The notes below the pieces were generated by a model. It was not told the origin of the DNA and searched no databases. It saw only the letters and a list, made by a program, of their open reading frames with translations. From Arcticibacter eurypsychrophilus (GTDB lineage Bacteria; Bacteroidota; Bacteroidia; Sphingobacteriales; Sphingobacteriaceae): a stretch of 64,000 nt of DNA. This document shows, in pieces, positions 28,242-37,885 of the stretch. The position numbers and the translations under genes are program-made. Position 1 is the stretch's first letter. Each line of letters starts with the position of its first letter. Location: the NCBI RefSeq assembly GCF_001730525.1, contig NZ_MDFN01000007.1, positions 1 to 64,000 of the forward strand, written 5' to 3'.

Positions 28242-29789
28242 ATGAAGTTTAAAAGCATTTGCTTTGGGACTATGCTTGTCTTATTGGGACAGGTCGCTTT
28301 TGCTCAATCAAAAGTTTCTGTGCTTGGCACCGATCAACTAAAAGCATACACCCAACACTTTAATTCATTGGATAGTGAGGATGTCAAGAATTATGTTCCG
28401 AACGATCAGGCTTTCGAATGGTTAGCTAAAAATGTGCCCTTATTTGAATGTCCGGATTCAGCTATTCAGAAAATTTACTATTACCGTTGGTGGACGCTCA
28501 GGAAACATCTGAAAGAAACTCCTGCAGGCTTTATTTTTACCGAATTTATCACGCCTGTTAAACATGCAGGCAAGTTTAATGCGATTAGCAGTGCACTTGG
28601 CCATCACGTTTATGAGGGTAGATGGATTCATAATCCGGAATACATTAAACAGTACCTTGATTTTTGGCTGATTAAAGAAAAGACCTTGTCGTACCAGCGC
28701 TTTCATTCATTCAGCAGTTGGGTAGATGATGCGGTATATAATTTTTATCTTGTTAATCATGATAAAGGTGTGGTTGAACATCTTTTGCCTTCAATGACTG
28801 CTGATTATTCGGTTTGGGAAAACGAGAGACAGCTTAAAAGTGGTTTGTTTTGGCAATATGATGTCAAAGATGCTATGGAAGAGTCTGTAAGTGGAGGACG
28901 TAAGGTAATGAACAGACGTCCTTCTATTAACAGTTATATGTACGGTAATGCAGTTGCGCTTTCTAAAATGGCAGGATTGGTAAAGAACGATAGTCTGAAA
29001 AATCTGTACGCAGCAAAAGCATCATCATTAAGAAAACTGGTATTAGATAGCCTTTGGAATGCGGACGAACCCTTCTTTAGAACCAAACTGGCAAAGGATG
29101 GATCATTGGCACCCCGAGAGGCAATAGGTTTCACTCCCTGGTACTTTAATCTTCCACCTGATACGAAGAATTACGCAAAGGCTTGGTCACAAGTCGTTGA
29201 TACGGCTGGTTTTAATGCCCCATGGGGGTTGACTACTGCTGAACGTCGGGAACCTACTTTTAGGACAAGGGGTTCCGGACACGGGTGTGAATGGGATGGA
29301 GCTGTTTGGCCTTTCGCTACAACTCAAACCTTGAAAGGAATGTCTGCCTTTTTAAACAACTATAAAAACAATAAAACAGTTTCTGCACAGGTATTCTATG
29401 ATGAGCTGCATAAGTATGCACTTTCGCATCAAATGAAGGGTGAAACCTACATAGGAGAATATCAGGATGAGAAAAATGGAGATTGGCTGAAGGGTGATAA
29501 TCCAAGAAGCCGTTTTTATAACCATTCTGGATTTTGTGATCTTGTAATTAGTGACCTGGTTGGGCTTAAGCCTGCGGATGACAATATCCTGCGTATTCAG
29601 CCACTGGTACCTCAAGGTCAATGGGATTGGTTCTGTCTGGATAATGTATTATACCATGGAAAGATGATTACTGTTTTATGGGATAAAACAGGTGAAAAAT
29701 ATAATAGAGGTAGAGGTTTCCGTGTATTTGCGGATGGTAAACAAATTATATATTCTGCAAAGTTAAAATCGGTTAAGGCTAAAATATAA
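28242..29789 (+). CDS. Secreted (alpha/alpha)6-barrel glycoside hydrolase, MGH1-like
   Basis: The product is 515 residues from the ATG at 28242, which places the signal peptide MKFKSICFGTMLVLLGQVAFA at the N-terminus; an earlier in-frame ATG lies at 28212. Helix-pair motifs follow: YYRWWTLRKHL, FHSFSSWVDDAVYNFY, SINSYMYGNAVALSKMA, GCEWDGAVWPFATTQTL and FYNHSGFCDLVISDLVGL. These match the barrel of mannosylglycerate-hydrolase-like and glycogen-debranching-type families. The acidic pairs in CEWDG are candidate catalytic residues. Position in a pectin unit between two exo-enzymes suggests removal of a side-chain sugar. The CAZy family is uncertain. Confidence 0.65.
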   Translation: MKFKSICFGTMLVLLGQVAFAQSKVSVLGTDQLKAYTQHFNSLDSEDVKNYVPNDQAFEWLAKNVPLFECPDSAIQKIYYYRWWTLRKHLKETPAGFIFTEFITPVKHAGKFNAISSALGHHVYEGRWIHNPEYIKQYLDFWLIKEKTLSYQRFHSFSSWVDDAVYNFYLVNHDKGVVEHLLPSMTADYSVWENERQLKSGLFWQYDVKDAMEESVSGGRKVMNRRPSINSYMYGNAVALSKMAGLVKNDSLKNLYAAKASSLRKLVLDSLWNADEPFFRTKLAKDGSLAPREAIGFTPWYFNLPPDTKNYAKAWSQVVDTAGFNAPWGLTTAERREPTFRTRGSGHGCEWDGAVWPFATTQTLKGMSAFLNNYKNNKTVSAQVFYDELHKYALSHQMKGETYIGEYQDEKNGDWLKGDNPRSRFYNHSGFCDLVISDLVGLKPADDNILRIQPLVPQGQWDWFCLDNVLYHGKMITVLWDKTGEKYNRGRGFRVFADGKQIIYSAKLKSVKAKI

Positions 29790-29790
29790 G

Positions 29791-31359
29791 ATGAAAAGAT
29801 ATACGCAAGTACGCTTAGTACTGGTTTTGATGGCAGCGTGTTTATATGTCACGTCGGCATCCGCTCAAAGCTATTATAACGTAACCAAGTATGGAGCAAA
29901 GAATGACAGCAGCAAGCTTGCTACTGATGCTATTAAGCAGGCTATCGCTGCGGCATCTAAAGCTGGAGGAGGCACTGTGTATTTCCCTGCAGGAAAATAT
30001 CTGACCGGACCAATACACCTAAAAAGTAATATTACTTTATTTATTGATGCAGGGGCAGAGCTTCACTTTAGTGATAACTTCGATCATTATCTTCCTATGG
30101 TGAAGAGCCGTTGGGAAGGTACCGATGTGATGAATTTTTCTCCTCTATTTTATGCAGATGGAGCCGAAAATATTGCCATTAAGGGAAGTGGCCTTATTGA
30201 CGGTCATGGAAAGAAATGGTGGGCTTACTCAGAAGTACATGTAAAAAAAATACCTACTTCAAAGTGGCAGGAAGAATTTAAACGCTTGAATGCCGATGTG
30301 CTGGCACCTGATCTGCCGGGATGGATTGAGAGAGGTTTCCTTCGTCCTCCTTTTATTCAGTTTATGAACTGCAAGAATGTGCTGATTGAGGGTATTCGTA
30401 TTCAAAACTCTCCGTTTTGGACTATTAATCCGCAGTATTGTGACAATGTGACCATTACTAAGGTGACTATAGACAATCCGCCTTCTCCTAATACGGATGG
30501 AATTAATCCTGAATCCTGTCGCAATGTGCATATCTCAGACTGCCACATCAGTGTGGGAGATGATTGTATCACTATTAAATCGGGTAAAGATCGTTCGGGA
30601 AGGAAAGCTAATGTACCTGCAGAGAATCATACGATTACGAATTGTACCATGTTATCTGGTCATGGGGGAGTGGTTATCGGAAGTGAAATGTCAGGAGGCG
30701 TGAAAAAAATAGTCATCTCCAACTGTATATTTGATGGCACAGACCGGGGAATTCGCATTAAAACTGCTCGTGGTCGTGGAGGGGTAGTAGAAGATATCAG
30801 GGTAGACAATATTATCATGAAAAATATTCGAGATCAGGCTATTGTGTTGGATATGCAATATGCCAATACACCAGCTGAACCGGTTACAGAGCGTACTCCT
30901 GCTTTTCGAAATATCCATTTTAGCAATATTACAGCGGAAGGAAACCAGGCTGGCTATTTAAATGGTCTTGATGAAATGCCGATAGACAATATCTCCTTCA
31001 ATGATATCAACATGGATATGAAAACCGGATTTGTAGTCAAGATGGCAACAAATATCGAGTTTCATAATGTACGTGTAAATACCACTATTGGACCTGTTAT
31101 CAAAACAGAGAATGTTAAGGGACTTGAAATCGATGGCGTTAAATCGCATCAGCCTTTAGTAGGTACGCCTGTTATTGAGCTTAATAATACAGAGGACGTG
31201 TTTATTCACAATACCTTTGCCGCTAAAGGAACAGATGTATTTCTGAAACTGAAGGGCGAGAAGACGGATGGAATTGTTTTGCGGGCGAATAATTTTAGTC
31301 ACGTTAAAACGCCCATTGAACAGGAAACCGTTGTTAAGGAAAAGATTAAAATAAATTAA
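29791..31359 (+). CDS. Secreted GH28 polygalacturonase-type hydrolase
   Basis: The product is 522 residues with a signal peptide of about 26 residues (ending TSASAQ). The right-handed beta-helix carries all GH28 motifs: NTDGINPE (Asp near 235), VGDDCITIKSG (Asp pair near 256), SGHGGVVIG (His near 291) and RGIRIKTARG. These make up the inverting catalytic site that hydrolyses alpha-galacturonic linkages. Exo-polygalacturonase or rhamnogalacturonan activity cannot be separated by eye. The start codon lies 1 bp after the previous stop, so the two are translationally close. Confidence 0.93.
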   Translation: MKRYTQVRLVLVLMAACLYVTSASAQSYYNVTKYGAKNDSSKLATDAIKQAIAAASKAGGGTVYFPAGKYLTGPIHLKSNITLFIDAGAELHFSDNFDHYLPMVKSRWEGTDVMNFSPLFYADGAENIAIKGSGLIDGHGKKWWAYSEVHVKKIPTSKWQEEFKRLNADVLAPDLPGWIERGFLRPPFIQFMNCKNVLIEGIRIQNSPFWTINPQYCDNVTITKVTIDNPPSPNTDGINPESCRNVHISDCHISVGDDCITIKSGKDRSGRKANVPAENHTITNCTMLSGHGGVVIGSEMSGGVKKIVISNCIFDGTDRGIRIKTARGRGGVVEDIRVDNIIMKNIRDQAIVLDMQYANTPAEPVTERTPAFRNIHFSNITAEGNQAGYLNGLDEMPIDNISFNDINMDMKTGFVVKMATNIEFHNVRVNTTIGPVIKTENVKGLEIDGVKSHQPLVGTPVIELNNTEDVFIHNTFAAKGTDVFLKLKGEKTDGIVLRANNFSHVKTPIEQETVVKEKIKIN

Positions 31360-31400
31360 GGAAAAGATTAAAAGGATTAAGGAAAGATTAAACTAAATTA
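31334..31400 (+). repeat. Three tandem copies of the GH28 gene's 3' end
   Basis: TTAAGGAAAAGATTAAAA begins at 31334 (inside the gene, encoding KEKIK), again at 31356, and in a shortened form (TTAAGGAAAGATTAAA) at 31377. The periods are 22 and 21 bp. The whole 41-bp spacer before the GH95 gene consists of these copies. Confidence 0.85.
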
Positions 31401-34214
31401 ATGGTAAGATATATGCGTTTGGCTCTCGTTGTTGCGATACTTGGTGTGCTCAGTAGTCCCTTAAAAGCACAGGAACTGAAGCTTTGGTATAATCAGCCTG
31501 CGCAAAATTGGACAGATGCCTTGCCTTTAGGGAATGGTAGATTAGGTGCCATGGTGTTCGGTGGCGTTGCACAGGAACATATACAGTTTAACGAAGAGAC
31601 ACTGTGGACGGGTGAGCCAAGGGACTATAATCAGCCAGATGCAGCTAAATACTTACCCGAAATAAGAAGTTTACTTTTTGCCGGCAAGCAAGCTGAAGCT
31701 GAGAAGCTGGCTGCCGAACATTTCATGGGAACTAAATCTTCTGAAGGAAAAAGAGCAGGCTGGTTTAAGGATATGCGTGCCTTAAAAGGCCTTGTAGGTA
31801 ATCCTGCTGCCACTGCTTTTAACGACAGTAAATGGAAAACGATACAGCTTCCTGCTCCAAGCGGTTGGGAAACTGTAGGTTTGGAAGGTGTAGACGGTGC
31901 CGTTTGGCTCCGCAATTCTTTTATACTACCTGCGAAATGGGCAGGCAAGAATCTTGTATTTGATCTGGGTAAAATCAGGGATCAGGACTTTACCTATGTC
32001 AATGGAGTTCTTGTAGGTTCTATGGAAGGCAGCACGGAGGGACGTAAATATGTAATTTCTGCAGATAAACTGAAACCTGGTTTAAATCATATCGCTATAC
32101 AGGTACTTAATTATTTCGATAAAGGTGGCTTAGTAGGGTATAAGGATACTTCAAGAGCGTTAATGGTATATCCAGAAGATGGCACTGAAAAGGATGCTGT
32201 CAAATTAAGTAAGTCCTGGAAATACTTGATCCAGAATGAAGATCCCCCATTAGTAGGCGCTTTTCAAGCTAGCTATCAACCTTTTGGTGATCTATTGCTT
32301 AATTTCCCCGCTAGTAAGGTCTCTGGTTATAAAAGAGAGCTTGATCTGAATACAGCAATTGCTAAAACTTCCTATATTTCTAACGGAATTACCTATACCA
32401 GGGAGTATTTTGTTAGTAAGCCTGACCAGTGTATCGTTATAAGACTGAGTGCCAATAAAAAGAATAGTATCTCTTTTCAAGCCGGATTAAGGAGTCCACA
32501 TAAAAATTCTATCGTAAAGGTGATTGATACGACATCAATTGGTCTCTCTGTACAGGTAAAACATGGCGCCTTAAGAGGCGAAAGTATCCTGAAAATTAGA
32601 GCTATTAGGGGAAAAGCTACTGTTATAGGGGATAAAATAAATGTAAATCATGCCGATGAGGTCTTTTTGTATCTAACAGCTGCAACAAACTTTAAGAATT
32701 ACAAAGACGTTTCAGGAGATCCCATTGCTCTTTCAAAAGCGGATATGGCAAAGCTGCTTAAACGTAATTATTCCACGATCAAAGAGGCACATACTAAAGA
32801 GTATCAAAGCTATTTTAAAAAGCTAACTGTTAATTTCGGTACTTCCGAATATGCTACTTTACCTACAAACGAACGTATTGCGCATTTTTCTAAAGGTAAT
32901 GATCCTGCATTTGCAGCTTTGTACATGCAGTACGGGCGTTATTTGTTAATCTCTTGCTCTCGACCAGGTACCGGTCCCGCCAACCTACAGGGAATATGGA
33001 ATGACCTGCTCACTCCACCATGGGGGAGTAAGTACACCACGAATATCAACCTGGAGATGAATTACTGGCCTGCGGAAAGTTTAAACCTATCTGCCTTACA
33101 TGAGCCTCTTTTTACGATGATGGAAGAGCTGAGTAAGACAGAGGCAGAAACGGCTAAAAAGTACTATAACGCCCCCGGATGGGTTTTGCACCATAACACA
33201 GATATCTGGCGGGGAACTGCCCCTATAAATGCATCAAACCACGGTATTTGGGTAAGCGGAGCTGCCTGGCTGACTAAACATGTATGGGAACATTATAACT
33301 TTACTCAGGATACCACTTTTCTAAGAAACAGGGCGTATCCTCTTATGAAGGAGGTTGCTTTATTCTTTAATAGTTATTTAGTGAAAGACCCGGCAACAGG
33401 ATACCTGGTTAGTGGACCTACTAATTCCCCTGAACAAGGAGGATTGGTGATGGGCACTGCTATGGATCATCAGATTATCCGTGATTTGTATGAAGCCTGT
33501 ATCAAGGCTTCTGAAATCCTGAATGTAGATCCTGCATTAAGGGTGATCATGAAAGAAAAATATGCCCGGTTGACGCCTAATAAAATCGGCCGCTTTGGAC
33601 AACTACAGGAATGGACAGTGGATCTCGATGATACAACAAATAAACATCGTCATGTTTCCCATTTATGGGGAGTATATCCGGGCTCTGATATCACCTGGGA
33701 TAAGAGTCCGGAAATGATGAAGGCAGCGAAACAATCGCTTATCTATCGTGGAGATGAAGGTACAGGATGGAGTCTCGCCTGGAAAATTAATTTCTGGTCA
33801 CGCTTTAAAGAGGGCGACCATGCCTGGAAAATGGTCAATATGCTAATCAGTCCCGCTGAAACAGGGGGAGGCTCCTATGTCAATCTGTTTGATGCACATC
33901 CGCCATTCCAGATTGACGGTAACTTTGGTGCAGCTGCAGGCATCGCCGAGATGCTGGTTCAAAGCCATTCCGGCTATATAGATCTTCTTCCAGCTTTGCC
34001 TTCTGCTCTTGAACAAGGTGAAATAGATGGCATTTGTACCCGTGGGGGATTTGAATTGAATATGAAATGGTCCAAAGGAAAATTGTCATCTCTGGATGTA
34101 CTCTCCAAAGCGGGCAAGGAATGTATCCTGAAATATGCAGGCAAAGAGGTTCGCTTTCCAACGAGTAAAGGAAACACGTATACCCTGAATGCGGAATTAC
34201 AATTAATGAATTAA
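31401..34214 (+). CDS. Secreted GH95 alpha-L-fucosidase/alpha-L-galactosidase with an inserted beta-sandwich domain
   Basis: The product is 937 residues with a signal peptide ending SPLKAQ. The GH95 N-terminal domain begins LKLWYNQPAQNWTDALPLGN. Catalytic residues are visible in NINLEMNYWPAE (Asn pair), TNSPEQGG (acid Glu) and FQIDGNFGAA (Asp). Between AEKLAAEHFMG (about 110) and AFQASYQPFGDLLLNF (about 288) lies an extra block of about 175 residues resembling a GH2-type sugar-binding sandwich (KWKTIQLP...WLRNSFILP...TYVNG). In rhamnogalacturonan II loci GH95 removes L-galactose. The GH2 gene follows after 3 bp. Confidence 0.92.
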   Translation: MVRYMRLALVVAILGVLSSPLKAQELKLWYNQPAQNWTDALPLGNGRLGAMVFGGVAQEHIQFNEETLWTGEPRDYNQPDAAKYLPEIRSLLFAGKQAEAEKLAAEHFMGTKSSEGKRAGWFKDMRALKGLVGNPAATAFNDSKWKTIQLPAPSGWETVGLEGVDGAVWLRNSFILPAKWAGKNLVFDLGKIRDQDFTYVNGVLVGSMEGSTEGRKYVISADKLKPGLNHIAIQVLNYFDKGGLVGYKDTSRALMVYPEDGTEKDAVKLSKSWKYLIQNEDPPLVGAFQASYQPFGDLLLNFPASKVSGYKRELDLNTAIAKTSYISNGITYTREYFVSKPDQCIVIRLSANKKNSISFQAGLRSPHKNSIVKVIDTTSIGLSVQVKHGALRGESILKIRAIRGKATVIGDKINVNHADEVFLYLTAATNFKNYKDVSGDPIALSKADMAKLLKRNYSTIKEAHTKEYQSYFKKLTVNFGTSEYATLPTNERIAHFSKGNDPAFAALYMQYGRYLLISCSRPGTGPANLQGIWNDLLTPPWGSKYTTNINLEMNYWPAESLNLSALHEPLFTMMEELSKTEAETAKKYYNAPGWVLHHNTDIWRGTAPINASNHGIWVSGAAWLTKHVWEHYNFTQDTTFLRNRAYPLMKEVALFFNSYLVKDPATGYLVSGPTNSPEQGGLVMGTAMDHQIIRDLYEACIKASEILNVDPALRVIMKEKYARLTPNKIGRFGQLQEWTVDLDDTTNKHRHVSHLWGVYPGSDITWDKSPEMMKAAKQSLIYRGDEGTGWSLAWKINFWSRFKEGDHAWKMVNMLISPAETGGGSYVNLFDAHPPFQIDGNFGAAAGIAEMLVQSHSGYIDLLPALPSALEQGEIDGICTRGGFELNMKWSKGKLSSLDVLSKAGKECILKYAGKEVRFPTSKGNTYTLNAELQLMN

Positions 34215-34217
34215 AAT

Positions 34218-37200
34218 ATGCGCTTTTTATATACTTTTTTGCTGGTTGTATGGTGTTCCGGATGTGCGACTGAACTTTTTGCACAGGATAAAGTCCGCCG
34301 TTCTATATCACTCGACGAAGGATGGAGGACTGTGGCCCATGATACCGATCAAAAGCTATATGCTGGTTTTGAAGTTGCAGGTTATCAGGATGCCAGCTGG
34401 AAAAAAGTAACGGTGCCTCATAATTGGGATGCATATGAAGGATACAGAAGATTATTAAAAGGCAACCGTCACGGTTATGCCTGGTACCGCAAAGAATTTA
34501 CCGTTACAGAAAAAAAGAAGAACCAGCGTTACTTCCTCTTTTTTGAAGGCGTTGGCTCCTACGCTACCGTGTGGCTTAACGGAATAAAGGTTGGCTATCA
34601 TGCAGGGGGAAGAACCACGTTTACGCTCGATGTCACATCCGCTATTCGATTAAATAAATCCAATTTACTAGCTGTTCGGGCAGACCATCCCGATGAGATT
34701 CGTGACCTTCCTTGGGTAGATGGGGGTTCATCTGAAGAAAGAGGCTTTTCTGAAGGATCGCAGCCAATGGGTATCTTCCGACCAGTGCATCTAATTGTGA
34801 CCAATTCAGTTCGTGTAGAACCATTCGGCTTGCATGCCTGGAATGATACCACCGTTTCTACTCGTTCTGCGAAGCTCAACTTTGCTGTTGAAGTAAAGAA
34901 TTATGATCATACTTCAAAAACTGTGCGAGTTGTTAATCGCTTGGAAAACAGAGAAGGGAATAAAGTAGTCGAGCTCAGTACGCTGAAAACCATTAAACCT
35001 GGTGTGGTTGCTCATATAAGTCAGCAAACTCCTGTGTTCTCTAATCCACATTTATGGTCATTAGAGGATCCCTATCTGTACACCATTGTCACCGAGGTTA
35101 TTTATAAAGGCAAGGTCACCGACAGAATCAAAACCCCCTATGGAATCCGCTGGATTAGCTGGCCGGTAGGAAGAGCATCAACTGATAAGCGCTTTCTGTT
35201 GAATGGAAAACCTGTGTTTATTAATGGTATTGCTGAGTACGAGCACCTTCTTGGAGGGAGTCATGCCTTTAGTGCCGAACAGATTCGATCCAGAGTGTTG
35301 CAAATGAAAGCGGCGGGATTTAATGCCTTCCGTGATGCACATCAGCCTCATAACCTGAGATATCAGGAACACTGGGACGAAATGGGGATCCTGCTTTGGA
35401 CACAAATGGCCGCACATATTTGGTTTGACAGCCCAGAGTTTAGAAATAACTTTAAGACTTTATTGAGGGATTGGGTAAAAGAAAGGCGGAACAGTCCTTC
35501 AGTTGTATTATGGGGACTCGAAAATGAAAGTACCCTTCCCGAAGATTTCGCTAAGGAATGTGCGGCTATCATCAGAGAAATGGATCCTACCGCATCCTCT
35601 CAACGCAAAGTGACCACCTGTAATGGAGGTAAAGGAACGGATTGGGATGTACCACAAAACTGGACAGGTACCTATGGAGGTGATCCCAAAACATACGGTG
35701 AAGATGTAAAACGACAGGTTTTAATAGGAGAGTATGGCGCATGGCGCACATTAGACCTACATACAGAAGGGCCATTTCAACAAAATGGTAGTTTTAGTGA
35801 AGACCGGATGACCCAGTTAATGGAGATGAAAGTCCGTTTGGCCGATTCCGTTAAAAATGAAACTGCAGGACATTTCTTCTGGTTATTTACCTCGCATGAT
35901 AACCCGGGTAGAGTGCAAGGTGGCGAAGGTTTACGTGAACTGGATCGCATAGGTCCAGTCAATTACAAAGGACTTTTGACTCCCTGGGAGGAACCACTTG
36001 ACGTGTATTACATGTTCCGTTCTAATTATGCTTCTAATGTAACCGATCCGATGGTTTATATTGTATCGCATACCTGGGCAAACCGATGGAAATCTCCAGG
36101 AATAAAAGATAGTATCACTGTTTATTCCAATTGTGACGAAGTAGAATTATTTAATGATGTGAATAATTTATCTTTAGGAAAGAGAAAGAAAAACGGAATT
36201 GGTACTCATTTTCAATGGGATCAGGTAAATGTCAAGTACAATGTCCTGTATGCTGTTGGTTATGTAAATGGAAAGGCTGTTGCGCGTGATTATATTGTGC
36301 TAAATAATTTGCCGCAATCACCACAGTTCAATGCTTTTTACAATGAGGCTGCAAATTCAAATATAATAGCTCCGCAAAAGAACTTAAATTACCTGTACCG
36401 TGTAAATTGTGGAGGTCCAGATTATATAGATAAAAATGGTCATCTATGGATGGCCGACAGGCAGATTAAAGATCATACTACTTGGGGATCAAATTCATGG
36501 ACAGCAGACTTCCCCGGAATGCCTGCCTATTTTGCCAGTCAGCGCAAAACCAATGATCCCATAAAAGGCACCATTGATTGGCCTTTGTTTCAAACCTTCC
36601 GTTATGGACGAGAAAAGTTAAACTTTAATTTCCCTGTTCCAGATGGTGTATACATTGTTGAGCTGTATTTCAATGAACCTTGGTTAGGTACTGGAGGTGG
36701 AATAGATTGCACAGGTTTCCGGTTATTTGATGTGGCTGTAAATGGAACAACCTATTTGAAAGACCTGGATATCTGGAAAGAAGCAGGACATGATGCAGCA
36801 TTAAAAAAGACCATTCAAGTTCAAATAAAGGGCGGTCAATTGCAACTGTCTTTTCCTAAAGTAGCATCCGGACAAGTCGTTATCTCAGCAATTGCAATTG
36901 CATCCGCAGATAAAAATATACAGCCAGCAGCCGGACCTGCAGATTTAATACAAGGTTTCAAGGCTAACCCTAAAAGTTCAGTTGAATCCTGGATGGACGC
37001 AGGAGATAAGCAGTTCATTGGTCAGGATATTACGTTTACCTCCTTACCTCCTGTACTTTATGGTGCAGACTGGATTAAAGCTACAGAAGGAGAAGAGGCT
37101 AATGCAGACTTCACTCTTGCAGATGATGCCGACGTATTTGTAGCCGTAAAAGAGCATAACAACAAACCAGCAGGGCTTCAAGATTATGAAGATACCGGTT

Positions 37201-37733
37201 TCTATATAGAAAATAGTCAGGCTGAAAACTCAAAATACAAAGTATACCGTAAACGTTTTACTAAAAACGCGACAGTATATCTCATTAAAGGATTGACAAC
37301 CGCAGTACTTCCTGCAACAACCCTGCAACCCGCTTTTGATTTAAAGAAAGTGAGTTCTTACAAATCACACGTAGCCCTGTTTACAAAAAATATACAGGTT
37401 GGAATAGTGAATGAAAAAGATGCAGTTACCTTCCGTAAACCAGCAGGCGATGTTTTAGAATTTACCTTTTCTGTAGGAGTTGCCGATACCTATTCCCTAA
37501 CGGTAAAATATGCCAATACCTTAGAAAAAACCATGAAAGCCAAGTTGCAGCTGGTCATGGCAGATGGCACAATCCTTAAAGAAGAATGGGTTGATTTACT
37601 GACTAGTAAAACCGGTAAGTGGAACTATTTGAATGGCACTACAGGATCCATGATAAACGCCGGTACTTACAAACTGCGGCTTATTGCAATAGACGCAGAA
37701 GGGTTGAGTATTTCAGGCTTAGAAGTGCAGTAG
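34218..37733 (+). CDS. Secreted GH2 glycosidase with C-terminal malectin-like domain
   Basis: The product is 1171 residues. The N-terminus is hydrophobic and may be a signal peptide ending LFAQ or a lipoprotein signal at Cys17. The GH2 order is sugar-binding sandwich (about 25-190), Ig-like domain (to about 300) and TIM barrel with acid/base Glu in WGLENES (near 435) and nucleophile in LIGEYGAW (near 506). A malectin-like carbohydrate-binding domain covers about 720-897 (FPVPDGVYIVELYFNEPW), followed by a further beta-rich tail. Likely a beta-galactosidase or beta-galacturonidase/glucuronidase; the family alone does not decide. It ends the unit that starts at 25333. Confidence 0.9.
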   Translation: MRFLYTFLLVVWCSGCATELFAQDKVRRSISLDEGWRTVAHDTDQKLYAGFEVAGYQDASWKKVTVPHNWDAYEGYRRLLKGNRHGYAWYRKEFTVTEKKKNQRYFLFFEGVGSYATVWLNGIKVGYHAGGRTTFTLDVTSAIRLNKSNLLAVRADHPDEIRDLPWVDGGSSEERGFSEGSQPMGIFRPVHLIVTNSVRVEPFGLHAWNDTTVSTRSAKLNFAVEVKNYDHTSKTVRVVNRLENREGNKVVELSTLKTIKPGVVAHISQQTPVFSNPHLWSLEDPYLYTIVTEVIYKGKVTDRIKTPYGIRWISWPVGRASTDKRFLLNGKPVFINGIAEYEHLLGGSHAFSAEQIRSRVLQMKAAGFNAFRDAHQPHNLRYQEHWDEMGILLWTQMAAHIWFDSPEFRNNFKTLLRDWVKERRNSPSVVLWGLENESTLPEDFAKECAAIIREMDPTASSQRKVTTCNGGKGTDWDVPQNWTGTYGGDPKTYGEDVKRQVLIGEYGAWRTLDLHTEGPFQQNGSFSEDRMTQLMEMKVRLADSVKNETAGHFFWLFTSHDNPGRVQGGEGLRELDRIGPVNYKGLLTPWEEPLDVYYMFRSNYASNVTDPMVYIVSHTWANRWKSPGIKDSITVYSNCDEVELFNDVNNLSLGKRKKNGIGTHFQWDQVNVKYNVLYAVGYVNGKAVARDYIVLNNLPQSPQFNAFYNEAANSNIIAPQKNLNYLYRVNCGGPDYIDKNGHLWMADRQIKDHTTWGSNSWTADFPGMPAYFASQRKTNDPIKGTIDWPLFQTFRYGREKLNFNFPVPDGVYIVELYFNEPWLGTGGGIDCTGFRLFDVAVNGTTYLKDLDIWKEAGHDAALKKTIQVQIKGGQLQLSFPKVASGQVVISAIAIASADKNIQPAAGPADLIQGFKANPKSSVESWMDAGDKQFIGQDITFTSLPPVLYGADWIKATEGEEANADFTLADDADVFVAVKEHNNKPAGLQDYEDTGFYIENSQAENSKYKVYRKRFTKNATVYLIKGLTTAVLPATTLQPAFDLKKVSSYKSHVALFTKNIQVGIVNEKDAVTFRKPAGDVLEFTFSVGVADTYSLTVKYANTLEKTMKAKLQLVMADGTILKEEWVDLLTSKTGKWNYLNGTTGSMINAGTYKLRLIAIDAEGLSISGLEVQ

Positions 37734-37741
37734 TGTATTTT

Positions 37742-37806
37742 GATAATATCCTACAATAGTCAGAAAAAATGATATAGGAATAAGACCCTATAGGAAGGTA
37801 GATTTG
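37742..37806 (+). promoter_or_regulatory. Pectin-locus operator/promoter B
   Basis: Half-site 1 GATAATATCCTACA (37742-37755), half-site 2 GAAAAAATGATATA (37763-37776), and -7 TAGATTTG (37799-37806). No TTG lies at the -33 position. It drives the symporter-aldolase pair, leaving a leader of about 75 bases that contains a small hairpin AAGAG/CTCTT (37816-37830). Confidence 0.8.
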
Positions 37807-37885
37807 TAGCGTTATAAGAGGGTTTCTCTTAAAAAACAAGCGAATTTAAGCCAGCTGGATAATATTGAGTTATTTAGCCTTTATT

